A DNA stretch of 39,807 nucleotides from Bacteroidales bacterium. Its GTDB lineage: Bacteria; Bacteroidota; Bacteroidia; Bacteroidales; UBA932. Positions within the stretch are counted from its first letter, which is position 1. Each line of letters opens with the position of its first letter. The stretch lies in contig JAKSKE010000012.1 of NCBI GenBank assembly GCA_024401895.1, forward strand, positions 1-39,807. The letters run 5' to 3'. The translations under genes were made by a program, and so were the position numbers. Of the stretch, positions 6,824 through 16,696 are shown one piece after another. The notes beneath the pieces were generated by a model. It had not been told where the DNA came from. It made no database searches and was given only the letters and a program-made list of their open reading frames with translations.

Positions 6824-8377
6824 ATGGAAGACAAACTTAGTTCTCTCAAAGCCCGCAGGGCCGCAGCCGAACTTGGCGGAGGTCAGAAAAGAATCGATGC
6901 ACAGCACGAGAAAGGCAAGTTCACCGCTCGTGAAAGGCTGGCGATGCTGCTCGACGAAGGCAGCTTCGAAGAGTTCGACACCTTCGTTCAGCACCGTTGC
7001 ACCAACTTCGGTATGGAAAAATCACACACCGACGGAGATGGCGTAGTAACCGGTAGAGGTACGATTGACGGTCGTATCGTTTACGTTTTCGCTCAGGATT
7101 TCACCGTCAGCGGTGGCTCGTTGAGCAAGACTATGTCCGAGAAAATCTGCAAGGCTATGGATATGGCCCTGCAGTGCGGCGCACCTTTCATTGGCATCAA
7201 TGACTCCGGTGGAGCCCGTATTCAGGAAGGTATCGACGCCCTTGCAGGATATGCCGACATCTTCGAGAGAAATATCCTCTGCTCCGGTGTAATCCCCCAG
7301 ATAAGCGGTATCTTCGGGCCCTGTGCCGGTGGAGCCTGCTACTCTCCTGCACTCACCGATTTCACTCTTATGGTAAAGGACACCTCTTATATGTTCCTCA
7401 CCGGCCCCGCAGTGGTAAAGAGCGTAACCGGAGAAGTTGTTAGCCAGGAAGACCTTGGCGGTGCCAGAGTTCACGCCTCCAAGAGCGGTGTAGCCCATTT
7501 CGCGGCCGAGAATGAAACCGAGGCTATTGCATCCATCAAGAAACTGTTCTCTTTCCTTCCCCAGAACAATATGGAGGAAGCCCCCATAGTTCCCACAGAA
7601 GACCCTGCCGGCAGGATTGACGAATCGCTCAACAGCATCGTTCCCGACAACCTCAACCAGGCCTACGATATGTATGCCGTCATCAACAGCATTGTGGACG
7701 ACGGCGATTTCTTCGAGGTTCACGCTTCATACGCAAAGAACATCATAGTAGGCTTCGCTCATATGAACGGCAGGAGCGTAGGCGTCGTTGCTAACCAGCC
7801 GAAGGCTATGGCAGGCGTACTCGACATCAACGCTTCCAGGAAAGCATCCAGGTTCGTACGTTTCTGCGACGCATTCAATATTCCTCTCGTAACCCTGGTG
7901 GACGTTCCCGGCTTCCTGTGCGGCACGCAGATGGAATACGGTGCAATCATCGCCCACGGAGCAAAGCTGCTCTATGCTTATGGCGAGGCCACCGTTCCCA
8001 AGGTTACCGTAACGCTCCGCAAGTCTTACGGCGGCGCACATATCGTAATGAGCTGCAAGCAGCTCAGAGGTGACATCAACTATGCCTGGCCTACCGCCAA
8101 CATAGCTGTGATGGGTGCCGACGGCGCCGTGAGCGTTCTCTATGGAAAGGAATTGAAAGAAGAGACCGACCCCGAAAAGAGGGCAGCGATAAAGGCCGCC
8201 CGCACAGCCGAGTACAACGACCTCTTCGCAAATCCCTATCAGGCCGCCCAGAAGGGTTACATCGAAGATGTGATTGAGCCTGCCACCACACGTTTCCGTA
8301 TAATCAGGGCACTTGAGTCTCTGACCAACAAACGCCAGAGCCTGCCGGCCAAGAAACACGATAATCTTCCTTTATAA
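6824..8377 (+). CDS. mmdA: Methylmalonyl-CoA decarboxylase / acyl-CoA carboxylase carboxyltransferase subunit
   Basis: A 517-residue carboxyltransferase of the MmdA/PccB family. It moves the carboxyl group from methylmalonyl-CoA to the biotin of MmdC, giving propionyl-CoA. Two crotonase-like halves are visible. The N-half has the acyl-CoA oxyanion-hole segment GGARIQEG, followed by [12 protein letters not shown]. The C-half has [25 protein letters not shown] and the biotin-side segment [10 protein letters not shown]. The usual ARERL motif near residue 35 is present. The length is typical (510-525). Its TAA overlaps the ATG of the next small gene by one base (TAATG), pointing to coupled translation. 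The family also includes propionyl-CoA carboxylases; the membrane beta subunit next door favours the decarboxylase direction. Confidence 0.95.
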   Translation: MEDKLSSLKARRAAAELGGGQKRIDAQHEKGKFTARERLAMLLDEGSFEEFDTFVQHRCTNFGMEKSHTDGDGVVTGRGTIDGRIVYVFAQDFTVSGGSLSKTMSEKICKAMDMALQCGAPFIGINDSGGARIQEGIDALAGYADIFERNILCSGVIPQISGIFGPCAGGACYSPALTDFTLMVKDTSYMFLTGPAVVKSVTGEVVSQEDLGGARVHASKSGVAHFAAENETEAIASIKKLFSFLPQNNMEEAPIVPTEDPAGRIDESLNSIVPDNLNQAYDMYAVINSIVDDGDFFEVHASYAKNIIVGFAHMNGRSVGVVANQPKAMAGVLDINASRKASRFVRFCDAFNIPLVTLVDVPGFLCGTQMEYGAIIAHGAKLLYAYGEATVPKVTVTLRKSYGGAHIVMSCKQLRGDINYAWPTANIAVMGADGAVSVLYGKELKEETDPEKRAAIKAARTAEYNDLFANPYQAAQKGYIEDVIEPATTRFRIIRALESLTNKRQSLPAKKHDNLPL

Positions 8378-8616
8378 TGAGTGCAATAACAGATACAGAA
8401 GCGGCTGTTGCCGCACTTGCCCTGGCGCTGGAACTGTCAGCTCCGACAGACAACGAGTACACAGCCATAGGTATGGCGCTCTCTCAGTATATGGTGGACT
8501 TCCCCGGAAAAATCAGAATGAAAAAACGCAGAAGTGCCGGAGAACTCACCTTTACCGCTACCCCTTCACCCTGGTCATCAAAGATTTTCTCTATGAGGGA
8601 CCACAGAAAGAAATAA
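8377..8616 (+). CDS. Small basic protein, possible epsilon-like subunit of the decarboxylase
   Basis: A 79-residue protein that I do not recognise with confidence. It begins with an Ala/Leu-rich helix (EAAVAALALALEL), lacks a full membrane helix, and ends in a basic tail containing SPWSSKIFSMRDHRKK. Small epsilon subunits occur in Veillonella and Propionigenium methylmalonyl-CoA decarboxylases and in actinobacterial acyl-CoA carboxylases. The Ala-rich helix plus a C-terminal W...R pattern is reminiscent of these, but I could not align them. Start-stop overlap with mmdA and position before the biotin carrier gene argue strongly that it belongs to the complex. In other Bacteroidota an OadG gene often occupies this position; here the OadG-like gene is at the front of the operon. 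Confidence 0.7.
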   Translation: MSAITDTEAAVAALALALELSAPTDNEYTAIGMALSQYMVDFPGKIRMKKRRSAGELTFTATPSPWSSKIFSMRDHRKK

Positions 8617-8644
8617 AGCCGATAAACAACAAAAAAAGAATAAA

Positions 8645-9145
8645 ATGTCACAGTACAAATTCAATGTGAACGGAGACCAGTATGAGGTCAAAATCGATGG
8701 AATAGAAAACGGCATTGCCAACGTAAACGTAAACGGCAAAGCTCTCAAGATTGACATCGAAAGCTGCGGCTTCAGCCAAATCAATGCAGCATTCCCTATC
8801 CAGGTATCGGGCCAGGCCCAGAGGCCTGTAGCAGCGCCCGTTGCAAAACCCGCTGCAAAGAGCGCAGCAGCACCCGTTGCCGCACCCGCACCTGCACCCG
8901 CACCCGCCGCCCAGAGCGCAGCCAACGTACAGGGTACCAAGGTTGAGTCACCTCTTCCCGGTGTCATCAAGTCAGTAACCGTAAAGACCGGTGACAAAGT
9001 TCAGGAGAACCAGGTAATAATGACTCTCGAAGCAATGAAGATGGAGAACGAGATCTGCGCCGAATGCTCAGGTACCATTCTCGCAGTCAACGTTGCCGTA
9101 GGCCAGAGCGTAATGGAAGGTCAGGTACTGGTTGTAATAGGCTGA
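8645..9145 (+). CDS. mmdC: Biotin carboxyl-carrier protein of the decarboxylase
   Basis: A 166-residue biotin carrier (gamma subunit) that shuttles the carboxyl group from MmdA to MmdB. The N-terminal 50 residues form a small domain (YKFNVNGDQYEVKI). A long Ala/Pro/Lys linker (about 60-94) acts as a swinging arm. The C-terminal biotinyl barrel (about 100-166) carries EAMKMEN, with Lys132 as the biotin site and PLPGVI at the start of the fold. It is the expected substrate of BirA at the head of the run. It follows the small epsilon-like gene by 28 bp and precedes the epimerase gene. Confidence 0.96.
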   Translation: MSQYKFNVNGDQYEVKIDGIENGIANVNVNGKALKIDIESCGFSQINAAFPIQVSGQAQRPVAAPVAKPAAKSAAAPVAAPAPAPAPAAQSAANVQGTKVESPLPGVIKSVTVKTGDKVQENQVIMTLEAMKMENEICAECSGTILAVNVAVGQSVMEGQVLVVIG

Positions 9146-9169
9146 TAATCCAATAAAAATAACAGAAAA

Positions 9170-9577
9170 ATGAAAATCTCACACATCGAACACATCGGCA
9201 TAGCCGTACACAGCATAGAAGAGGCTCTCCCCTTCTACGAGAACGTCCTTGGCTTCGAATGCTACAAGACTGAAGAAGTTGCAGACCAGAAAGTAAAGAC
9301 CGCTTTCCTCAAGGTTGGAGACACTAAGCTCGAACTTCTCGAGCCCACAAGCCCCGACAGTACAGTGGCCAAATTCCTTGAAACAAGAGGACCCGGATTC
9401 CACCATATGGCTTACGCCGTAGAGGACGGAGTTGCCAATGCACTTGCCGAGTGCGGAGAGAAATCGATTCGTACCATCGATGCGGCTCCCAGAGCCGGTG
9501 CCGACGGAATGAACATCGCATTCCTTCATCCCAAGGCTACCCAAAGCATTCTCACCGAACTTTGTGAAAAGAAGTAG
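9170..9577 (+). CDS. mce: Methylmalonyl-CoA epimerase
   Basis: A 135-residue glyoxalase/VOC-fold enzyme that interconverts (R)- and (S)-methylmalonyl-CoA, linking the mutase product to the decarboxylase. Family marks are the N-terminal HIEHIGIAV with a metal-binding His, VKTAFLKVGDTKLELLEP, GPGFHHMAYAVED with another metal His, and FLHPKAT near the end. The length matches the family (about 134-140). It lies between the biotin carrier gene and the cobalamin adenosyltransferase gene (2-bp gap). Confidence 0.96.
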   Translation: MKISHIEHIGIAVHSIEEALPFYENVLGFECYKTEEVADQKVKTAFLKVGDTKLELLEPTSPDSTVAKFLETRGPGFHHMAYAVEDGVANALAECGEKSIRTIDAAPRAGADGMNIAFLHPKATQSILTELCEKK

Positions 9578-9579
9578 AA

Positions 9580-10137
9580 ATGTCGCTTTATACCCGGAAA
9601 GGAGATAGCGGAAACACGTCACTGCCGGACGGGACGCGGGTGTCCAAAGACAACGCCCGAGTGGAAGCGTACGGCGATGTGGACGAACTGACCTCGCAAA
9701 TTTCTTTTCTGAATGCGCTATGCTCTGCGGACGGCAATATTCCTGCCTGCCGCAGAGCTTCGTATTACAAGCCTCTGTTGGAAAGGATTATGCGGGAGCT
9801 TTTCGCGGTAGGGGCCGCCATTGCCTGCCCGGAATCGGAAACGACCTTCTGTGCAGAAATCAAAGCCCTCGAGGCCGAAATCGACTCCGTCGGGGACAGC
9901 CTGCCGCAGCTGAAATGCTTCATTCTCCCTACCGGGAGTCCCGCATCCTGCCAGTGCCAGGTATGCAGGACCGTATGCCGCAGGACCGAACGCCGCTTGG
10001 TAACGTTGCTTCGGGAAGAGCAGGCCGACCCGCAGGGCAACGGTGCTCTTCAGTACCTCAACCGCCTTTCCGACCTTCTGTTCGTCCTCTCGCGCAGGCT
10101 CAACGCCGATGCGGGCTTATCCGACACCAAACTTTAA
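9580..10137 (+). CDS. PduO-type cob(I)alamin adenosyltransferase
   Basis: A 185-residue four-helix-bundle ATP:cob(I)alamin adenosyltransferase (PduO/MMAB type) that makes adenosylcobalamin, the cofactor of MutAB. The N-terminal ATP site TRKGDSGNTSLPDGTRVSKD and the AYGDVDEL segment are clear. The helix FILPTGSP...RTVCRRTERR carries the conserved Arg residues, and YLNRLSDLLFVLSR is typical. The Ala-Arg-Thr of many homologues reads Cys-Arg-Thr here, and the protein has several extra Cys. The following gene encodes MeaB, the usual partner in handing AdoCbl to the mutase, so cofactor synthesis and loading are encoded together. Confidence 0.93.
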   Translation: MSLYTRKGDSGNTSLPDGTRVSKDNARVEAYGDVDELTSQISFLNALCSADGNIPACRRASYYKPLLERIMRELFAVGAAIACPESETTFCAEIKALEAEIDSVGDSLPQLKCFILPTGSPASCQCQVCRTVCRRTERRLVTLLREEQADPQGNGALQYLNRLSDLLFVLSRRLNADAGLSDTKL

Positions 10138-10148
10138 AACTGAGGAAT

Positions 10149-11240
10149 ATGGAACATCCCGAAAACGATAAAGCCTACAAGGGACTGACTGTAAACCAAG
10201 GCGTTGCACAACCGCCGTCGGTCAACCCTTACCTCAGCGGAAACAATTTCCGCCGCCACGAACTGTCGGTAGGAGAAATGGTGGAAGGCATAGCAAAAGG
10301 CGACATAACCATTCTTTCCCAGGCGGTTACGCTTGTAGAAAGCACCAACCCCGACCATTACGCTAAGGCACAGGAAGTCATAGAGAAATGTCTTCCGCTC
10401 AGCGGAAAGTCGGTGCGCATAGGCATAAGCGGCGTGCCGGGAGCCGGCAAGAGCACATCCATCGACAAATTCGGCGCTCACCTTCTGGACAATTACGGAG
10501 GCAAACTGGCCGTGCTTGCCATTGACCCTTCGTCGGAATTCGGCAAAGGCAGCATTCTTGGAGACAAGACCCGAATGGAGACCCTCGTACAGCGCAGAGA
10601 CGCATTCATCCGCCCCAGTCCTTCGGCCGGGAGCCTGGGTGGAGTGGCGCGCAAGACAAGGGAAACGGTACTGCTCTGCGAAGCCGCCGGTTTCGACAAG
10701 ATTTTCATCGAGACCGTAGGTGTGGGCCAGAGCGAGACCGCCTGCCAGTCAATGGTGGACTTCTTCCTTGTAATACAGCTTTCCGGAGCCGGAGACGAGC
10801 TCCAGGGCATCAAGCGTGGAATTATGGAAATGGCCGACGGAATCGCCATCAACAAATGTGACGGCGACAACGTCGAAGCCTGCAAACTTTCGGCTATCCA
10901 ACTGCGGGGAGCATTCCACTTCTTCCCCGCTCCCGAAAGCGGATGGACCCGTCAGGTCCTTACCTACTCGGGACTGAACGGCATCGGCATAAAGGAGATT
11001 TTCGAAATGATTTTCTCCTACATAGACTTCGTGAAAGCCAACGGGTATTTCGACATACGCCGTCGCCGGCAGAACAATTACTGGATGAAAGAGACCATCG
11101 ACTCGGCGATTCTGGGCGATTTCTACCACAGGATGGAGATTCGCCTCAAACAGGCCGAGGAATCGGTTTGGAACGGGCAGATGACCCCTTTCACCGCAGC
11201 GCATTCTCTGCTGGACGAATATTACAAACTAATCAAGTAG
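10149..11240 (+). CDS. meaB: Methylmalonyl-CoA mutase-associated GTPase (MeaB/ArgK family)
   Basis: A 363-residue G3E-family GTPase that gates delivery of adenosylcobalamin to methylmalonyl-CoA mutase and protects the enzyme from inactivation. Seen are the P-loop GVPGAGKST (Lys101), the Walker-B-like LAIDPSSEFGKGSILGDKTRM, FIETVGVGQSE, and the guanine-specificity motif NKCD. The start is ATG 10149 after a GAGGA-like ribosome-binding site. The frame is open further upstream, but that part overlaps the adenosyltransferase gene and has no family similarity. Only 32 bp separate it from mutA. Confidence 0.95.
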   Translation: MEHPENDKAYKGLTVNQGVAQPPSVNPYLSGNNFRRHELSVGEMVEGIAKGDITILSQAVTLVESTNPDHYAKAQEVIEKCLPLSGKSVRIGISGVPGAGKSTSIDKFGAHLLDNYGGKLAVLAIDPSSEFGKGSILGDKTRMETLVQRRDAFIRPSPSAGSLGGVARKTRETVLLCEAAGFDKIFIETVGVGQSETACQSMVDFFLVIQLSGAGDELQGIKRGIMEMADGIAINKCDGDNVEACKLSAIQLRGAFHFFPAPESGWTRQVLTYSGLNGIGIKEIFEMIFSYIDFVKANGYFDIRRRRQNNYWMKETIDSAILGDFYHRMEIRLKQAEESVWNGQMTPFTAAHSLLDEYYKLIK

Positions 11241-11272
11241 AATATTTCTGAATTTAAATAACAATAACCAAA

Positions 11273-13120
11273 ATGTCAGACAAAAAACTTTTTTCTGAAT
11301 TCACTTCTCCCAGCCGCCAGGATTGGCTCGACAAGATTCAGGTCGATCTCAAAGGCGCCGATTTCCAAAAAAAGCTTGTATGGAAGACCGATGAAGGATT
11401 CTCTGTACAGCCTTTTTATATGAAAGAAGATCTGGAGAAATTGAGCACCATCGGCTCTGAGCCGGGTGAATTCCCCTATGTAAGGGGCAACAAGGCGGGT
11501 GACAACAATTGGTTTGTCCGTCAGGAAATTTGCGGTGACACAGCCGCAGAGGCAAACAAAAAAGCACTCGACGTCCTGGGAAAGGGCATCGACTCGCTTG
11601 GTTTCAAGATTCCGGCCGAGCAGCTGAGCGCAGAATATGTGCAGACCCTGCTTGACGGCATCTGCTGCGACTGCGTAGAGCTTAACTTCAAAGTATGCCC
11701 CAAGCATTCTTTAGAGCTCGCACAGATTCTTGTGGCTTACTTCACCCAGAAGGGTTATGAGCCCGCACGCATCAACGCATCCATCGACTTCGACCCCATT
11801 AAGGGTATGATTATGAAGGGAATGGATACCGAAAGCCTCATTTCAGAGGGAAAAGCCCTTGTGGAGGCCGTCAAGGCTTATCCCAATTTCAAGGTAATCT
11901 CTGTAAACGGTGCTGCTCTCAGCGACAGCGGAGCATACATTGTACAGGAGCTCGGATATTCCCTCGCCTGGGGAGCCGAATACCTTAAGCGTCTTTGCGG
12001 CGAAGGACTTACCGGAAGCGAAGCAGCACGCAGAATCAAGTTCAATCTGGGCATCGGCACCAACTATTTTATGGAAATTGCAAAGTTCCGTGCCGCCCGT
12101 ATGTTATGGTCTAAGATTGCCGAGGAATTCACGGCCGACAAGCAGGCCTGCAAGGCTTGCATCCACGCCAAGACCTCTTACTACAATATGACCCTGTTCG
12201 ATTCTTATGTGAACCTGCTTCGTTCGCAGACCGAGACTATGTCGGCTGCAATCGCAGGCGTAGATTCCATAACCGTAACACCTTTCGATGCCGCATACGA
12301 GAAACCCAATGAGTTCTCGGAGCGCATAGCCCGCAACCAGCAGCTTCTCCTCAAGGAGGAGTCTCACTTCGACAAGGTTGTCGATCCCGCCGGCGGTTCA
12401 TACTACATTGAGGTGCTTACCGATTCTCTGGCAAATGAGGCCTGGAAGATTTTCCTTCAGGTTCAGGAGGACGGCGGCATTGTTGAATGTGCAAAGAAGG
12501 GCCTTGTGCAGGACGCTATCGCAGCATCCGACACAAAGCGCCACACTATGGCCGCACAATCACGCGAATTCATTCTGGGAACCAACCAGTTCCCCAATTT
12601 CACAGAGGTTTCCAACGGCAAGACTCCCCAGACCTGCTGCTGCAAATGCGCAAAGGCCGCCGAAGAAGCTCCCTACAAGGGTATCAGCACTTCCAGACTT
12701 TCTTCTGAGTTCGAGGCACTGCGCCTTACCACAGAGAAGGCCGCAAAGCAGCCCGTTGCATTTATGCTCACAATAGGCAGCCTCGTATGGCGCCAGGCAC
12801 GCGCACAGTTCTCTTGCAACTTCCTTGCATCGGCAGGATACAAAGTAGTGGACAACCTTGGTTTCGCTACCGTAGAAGAAGGTGTTGACGCTGCGCTGAA
12901 GGCCGGAGCCGACATCGTCGTGATTTGCTCTTCAGACGAGGAATACGCTCAGTACGCCATCCCTGCTTACAACTGTCTTGCAGGAAGGGCTATGTTCGTG
13001 GTAGCGGGCAATCCCGAATGCGCAGAAGAGCTCAAGGCCGCTGGCATCGAGAACTTCATACACGTGAGGGTAAACCAGCTCGAAACCTTGAAATTGTTTA
13101 ATCAAAAACTCGGTATCTAA
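11273..13120 (+). CDS. mutA: Methylmalonyl-CoA mutase small (non-catalytic) subunit
   Basis: A 615-residue beta-type subunit of heterodimeric methylmalonyl-CoA mutase. It has the TIM-barrel domain (about residues 20-450) and a C-terminal flavodoxin-like domain. The cobalamin-binding DxHxxG motif is missing from that domain, which reads [19 protein letters not shown] where MutB has the histidine. Loss of this motif is normal for the structural subunit. It is followed 2 bp later by mutB. A run of Cys (TCCCKCAK, around residue 455) in the interdomain linker is unusual. Confidence 0.95.
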   Translation: MSDKKLFSEFTSPSRQDWLDKIQVDLKGADFQKKLVWKTDEGFSVQPFYMKEDLEKLSTIGSEPGEFPYVRGNKAGDNNWFVRQEICGDTAAEANKKALDVLGKGIDSLGFKIPAEQLSAEYVQTLLDGICCDCVELNFKVCPKHSLELAQILVAYFTQKGYEPARINASIDFDPIKGMIMKGMDTESLISEGKALVEAVKAYPNFKVISVNGAALSDSGAYIVQELGYSLAWGAEYLKRLCGEGLTGSEAARRIKFNLGIGTNYFMEIAKFRAARMLWSKIAEEFTADKQACKACIHAKTSYYNMTLFDSYVNLLRSQTETMSAAIAGVDSITVTPFDAAYEKPNEFSERIARNQQLLLKEESHFDKVVDPAGGSYYIEVLTDSLANEAWKIFLQVQEDGGIVECAKKGLVQDAIAASDTKRHTMAAQSREFILGTNQFPNFTEVSNGKTPQTCCCKCAKAAEEAPYKGISTSRLSSEFEALRLTTEKAAKQPVAFMLTIGSLVWRQARAQFSCNFLASAGYKVVDNLGFATVEEGVDAALKAGADIVVICSSDEEYAQYAIPAYNCLAGRAMFVVAGNPECAEELKAAGIENFIHVRVNQLETLKLFNQKLGI

Positions 13121-13122
13121 TT

Positions 13123-15201
13123 ATGGCAAAGAATGATATAGTTTGGAAAACCCCTGAACAAATAGGTGTTAAGGCGGTTTATACTAAGGAAGATCTCGAG
13201 GGGATGGAGCATCTTGACTTCGTCGCCGGACTTCCTCCCTTCCTGCGCGGACCCTACTCTATGATGTATCCTTTCAAGCCGTGGACCATCCGCCAGTATG
13301 CCGGATTCTCTACAGCCGAAGAGTCGAACGCGTTCTACAGGCGCAACCTGGCATCGGGACAGAAAGGACTGTCCGTAGCCTTTGACCTTCCCACCCACCG
13401 CGGTTACGACCCCGACAATATGAGGGTAATAGGCGATGTGGGCAAGGCTGGCGTAAGCATCTGCTCGGTAGAGAATATGAAACGGCTCTTCGAGGGAATT
13501 CCTCTGAACAAGATGTCCGTTTCAATGACAATGAACGGAGCCGTGCTTCCTATCCTCGCATTCTACATTGTAACAGGACTCGAGCAGGGCGCAAAGCTTG
13601 AGGAAATGGCCGGAACCATTCAGAACGACATTCTGAAGGAGTTTATGGTGCGCAACACCTACATTTACCCGCCCGAGTTCTCGATGAGAATCATTGCCGA
13701 CATCTTTGAGTTCACATCCAAGAATATGCCCAAGTTCAACAGTATCTCCATCTCGGGATACCACATCCAGGAGGCCGGTGCTACCGCCGACATCGAACTT
13801 GCATACACCCTTGCCGACGGTATGGAATACCTCAGGGCCGGTGTAAACGCAGGCATTGACGTAGATGCGTTCGCCCCCAGGCTTTCATTCTTCTGGGGCA
13901 TTGGAATGAACCACTTTATGGAGATTGCCAAGCTGCGTGCAGGACGTCTTCTCTGGGCCAAGATTGTGAAGAGCTTCGGCGCAAAGAACGCCAAGTCTAT
14001 GCCTCTGCGTACCCACAGCCAGACTTCAGGCTGGTCTCTCACCGAGCAGGATCCTTTCAACAATGTAGGACGTACTGCCATCGAGGCTATGTCGGCCGTA
14101 CTCGGTCACACCCAGAGTCTGCATACAAACGCTCTTGACGAAGCCATTGCACTGCCTACCGACTTCTCGGCCCGCATTGCCCGCAACACTCAGATTTACA
14201 TTCAGAACGAGACCAAAGTCTGCAAGCAGATCGACCCTTGGGCCGGTTCATACTATGTAGAGAGTCTTACCAACGAGCTCGTAGAGAAGGCCTGGGCCCT
14301 CATCGAGGAAGTCGAGAAACTCGGAGGTATGGCAAAGGCCATCGAGACCGGCGTTCCCAAGATGCGTATCGAAGAGGCCGCCGCACGCACTCAGGCACGT
14401 ATCGACTCCGGTGCACAGACAATCGTCGGAATCAACAAATACGGTCTTGAGCACGAAGACCCCATCGACATTCTCGAAATCAACAACGACGCTGTAAGGA
14501 AGCAGCAGGAAGAGTCGCTTGCAGAACTTCGCGCAAACCGCGACGAGCAGGCCTGCCGCGCAGCTCTCGATGCTCTTACCGAGGTCGTACGCACAAAGAA
14601 AGGCAATCTCCTTGAGGCTGCCATCGAGTGCGCAAAGCTTCGCTGCACCCTCGGTGAAATCAGCGACGCCTGCGAGAAAGTCGTAGGACGTTATCAGGCA
14701 ACAATCAGAACAATTTCAGGAGTGTACAGTTCAGAATACAAGAAGGATGCACAGTTCGAGGAAGCTGTACGCCTTACCGACGAATTCGCTAAGAAAGAAG
14801 GACGTCGTCCCCGTATCTTCATTGCCAAGATGGGACAGGACGGACACGACCGCGGTGCAAAGGTTGTAGCCACCGGTTACGCCGACTGCGGATATGACGT
14901 AGATATGGGACCTCTCTTCCAGACTCCGGAAGAAGCCGCCCGTGCAGCTGTCGAGAATGACGTACATATTGTAGGTGCATCTTCACTTGCCGCCGGTCAC
15001 AAGACCCTCATTCCTGCGCTCATCGAAGAACTCCGCAAACTCGGCCGCGAAGACATTATGGTAGTTGCCGGCGGTGTAATCCCCACCCAGGACTACGACT
15101 TCCTTTACAAGGCCGGAGTAGCGGCTATCTTCGGCCCCGGTACTTCCATTGCCTATTCTGCCGCTACAATGATGAAACTAATGTTGGGAAAAGAAAACTA
15201 A
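13123..15201 (+). CDS. mutB: Methylmalonyl-CoA mutase large (catalytic) subunit
   Basis: A 692-residue adenosylcobalamin-dependent mutase subunit. It rearranges succinyl-CoA to (R)-methylmalonyl-CoA, the committed step from succinate to propionate. The substrate barrel shows the family stretch [13 protein letters not shown] and the [16 protein letters not shown] segment. The C-terminal B12 domain carries DGHDRG, with His575 as the lower axial cobalt ligand and Asp573/Gly578 completing the motif, followed by [12 protein letters not shown] and VVAGGVIP. The length is slightly shorter than many MutB (about 710-730). The CoA transferase gene begins 6 bp after its stop. Confidence 0.97.
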   Translation: MAKNDIVWKTPEQIGVKAVYTKEDLEGMEHLDFVAGLPPFLRGPYSMMYPFKPWTIRQYAGFSTAEESNAFYRRNLASGQKGLSVAFDLPTHRGYDPDNMRVIGDVGKAGVSICSVENMKRLFEGIPLNKMSVSMTMNGAVLPILAFYIVTGLEQGAKLEEMAGTIQNDILKEFMVRNTYIYPPEFSMRIIADIFEFTSKNMPKFNSISISGYHIQEAGATADIELAYTLADGMEYLRAGVNAGIDVDAFAPRLSFFWGIGMNHFMEIAKLRAGRLLWAKIVKSFGAKNAKSMPLRTHSQTSGWSLTEQDPFNNVGRTAIEAMSAVLGHTQSLHTNALDEAIALPTDFSARIARNTQIYIQNETKVCKQIDPWAGSYYVESLTNELVEKAWALIEEVEKLGGMAKAIETGVPKMRIEEAAARTQARIDSGAQTIVGINKYGLEHEDPIDILEINNDAVRKQQEESLAELRANRDEQACRAALDALTEVVRTKKGNLLEAAIECAKLRCTLGEISDACEKVVGRYQATIRTISGVYSSEYKKDAQFEEAVRLTDEFAKKEGRRPRIFIAKMGQDGHDRGAKVVATGYADCGYDVDMGPLFQTPEEAARAAVENDVHIVGASSLAAGHKTLIPALIEELRKLGREDIMVVAGGVIPTQDYDFLYKAGVAAIFGPGTSIAYSAATMMKLMLGKEN

Positions 15202-15207
15202 AAGCAA

Positions 15208-16509
15208 ATGAAACAGATCAATTATGTCAGCCCCGACGAAGCCGTAAAGGTTGTCAAATCGGGTGACCACATACATTTCAGCAGCGTTGCTTCCGCTCCA
15301 CAGTGCCTCATTCAGGCACTGTGCCGCCGGGGCGATGCCGGAGAACTGGAGGACGTACGCATCCACCATCTGCATACCGAAGGTCCCGCACCTTACGCCG
15401 ACGAGAAGTACAATGGAATCTTCTTCCACCAGGGCTTCTTCATCGGAGCCAACGTGCGCAAGGGCGTTCAGAGCGGCTATGCCGACTACATTCCCGTATT
15501 CCTTTCCGAGACTCAGAAGCTGTACCGCTGCGGAGCAGTTCCCTGCGATGTGGCTATGATTCAGGTATGCCCTCCGGACGAGAACGGTATGGTATCTCTG
15601 GGCACCAGCGTAGATGCGACCCTCGCTGCCGTGGAGTGCGCAAAAACGGTGATTGCCGTAGTCAATCCCCACGTTCCCCGCGCTTTCGGCCAGGCAATGA
15701 TTTCAATCGACCAGATTGACATTTTCGTTCAGGACGACACGCCTCTTATGGAGGCCAAAGTCGTTGTTCCGGACGAGACCGACCTTGCCATTGGAGAAAA
15801 CTGTCTGCCTCTCATTAAGGACGGAGCCTGCCTCCAGCTTGGAATCGGCGCTCTGCCGAACGCTATTCTGGCAAAGCTCGGAAACCACAAGAACCTGGGT
15901 ATCCACACCGAGATGTTCGCCGACGGCGTGCTCGACCTGGTGGAGAAGGGCGTAATCAACGGCTCCAACAAGGTTACCGACAAGGGCAAGATAGTATCTA
16001 CCTTCCTTATGGGTTCACAGAAGGTTTATGACTTCATAGACAACAACCCCGACGTACTTATGATGGACGTAGGCTACACCAACGATCCTTTCGTTATTGC
16101 CAAGAACCCCCGTATGACAGCCATCAACTCTGCAGTTGAGATTGACATTACCGGACAGGTTTGCGCCGATTCCATTGGAACAAAGCACTTCAGCGGTGTA
16201 GGCGGTCAGATCGACTTCATATACGGGTCATCCCTCGCACAGGAAGGCGTGCCTATCATAGCAATGTCATCCCGCACAAAGAAGGGAGTATCCAAGATAT
16301 CACCTGTACTGAAGGAAGGCGCCGGCGTCGTTACCTCAAGATTCCACGTGCACTGGGTTGTAACCGAGTGGGGAGCAGTCAACCTGTATGGCAAGAGCTA
16401 TCAGGAGCGTGCCCGTCTGCTCACCTCAATCGCCCACCCGGACGACCGCGAAGCCCTCGAAAGAGCCGCATTCGAACGTTTCGGCAGGCACTACCTGATT
16501 GTGAAGTAA
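15208..16509 (+). CDS. Acetyl-CoA hydrolase/transferase family: likely propionyl-CoA:succinate CoA-transferase
   Basis: A 433-residue class-I CoA transferase of the Cat1/4-hydroxybutyrate CoA-transferase group. In this operon it most likely moves CoA from propionyl-CoA to succinate, releasing propionate and recharging the cycle. The active-site segment is HTEMFADGVLDLVEKG, with Glu235 as the probable catalytic residue, preceded by the GIGALPNAI loop; SGVGGQIDF is the other family signature. Acetate or butyrate could also be acceptors, and the sequence alone does not settle this. It is the last gene of the run and is followed by a strong palindromic terminator. Confidence 0.88.
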   Translation: MKQINYVSPDEAVKVVKSGDHIHFSSVASAPQCLIQALCRRGDAGELEDVRIHHLHTEGPAPYADEKYNGIFFHQGFFIGANVRKGVQSGYADYIPVFLSETQKLYRCGAVPCDVAMIQVCPPDENGMVSLGTSVDATLAAVECAKTVIAVVNPHVPRAFGQAMISIDQIDIFVQDDTPLMEAKVVVPDETDLAIGENCLPLIKDGACLQLGIGALPNAILAKLGNHKNLGIHTEMFADGVLDLVEKGVINGSNKVTDKGKIVSTFLMGSQKVYDFIDNNPDVLMMDVGYTNDPFVIAKNPRMTAINSAVEIDITGQVCADSIGTKHFSGVGGQIDFIYGSSLAQEGVPIIAMSSRTKKGVSKISPVLKEGAGVVTSRFHVHWVVTEWGAVNLYGKSYQERARLLTSIAHPDDREALERAAFERFGRHYLIVK

Positions 16510-16531
16510 TTCACGCACGCGGCTTCCGCCA

Positions 16532-16574
16532 AAAAGTTGTACAGACGCGAATGATTCGCGTCTGTACAACTTTT
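16532..16574. terminator. Long perfect palindrome, probable operon terminator
   Basis: Two perfect 21-bp arms (16532-16552 and 16554-16574) meet at a single central G. The outer AAAAG/CTTTT ends give U-runs on both strands, so it could terminate in both directions. It lies 22 bp after the CoA-transferase stop. Its core (TTGTACAGACGCGAAT) recurs, imperfectly, at 23081-23111 and as half copies near 23470 and 23550, so it is also a member of a dispersed repeat family. Confidence 0.8.
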
Positions 16575-16646
16575 GTATGGGAGGATGGAATCATCACTGC
16601 AATCAGAACCGGTCTTTTCATAATGTGGTTTTTTGGGTCAATCATA

Positions 16647-16676
16647 TTGATTTGTAAAGTTAATGACTTATTTTTG
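16647..16676 (+). promoter_or_regulatory. Promoter of the M3 peptidase gene
   Basis: TTG (16647-16649), 19 bp, then TATTTTTG (16669-16676) is a full -33/-7 match. The -7 box ends 20 nt before the ATG, giving a leader of roughly 15 nt. Confidence 0.82.
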
Positions 16677-16696
16677 CGTCACAAAAATCATTTCAA

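Noticed and set aside
9720-10148. Longer MeaB with 143 extra N-terminal residues
   Set aside because: The extension overlaps the adenosyltransferase gene in another frame and has no GTPase similarity. The family N-terminus begins after ATG 10149.
11273-13120. MutA as an inactivated mutase because DxHxxG is missing
   Set aside because: Loss of the cobalamin motif is the normal state of the small subunit in heterodimeric mutases.
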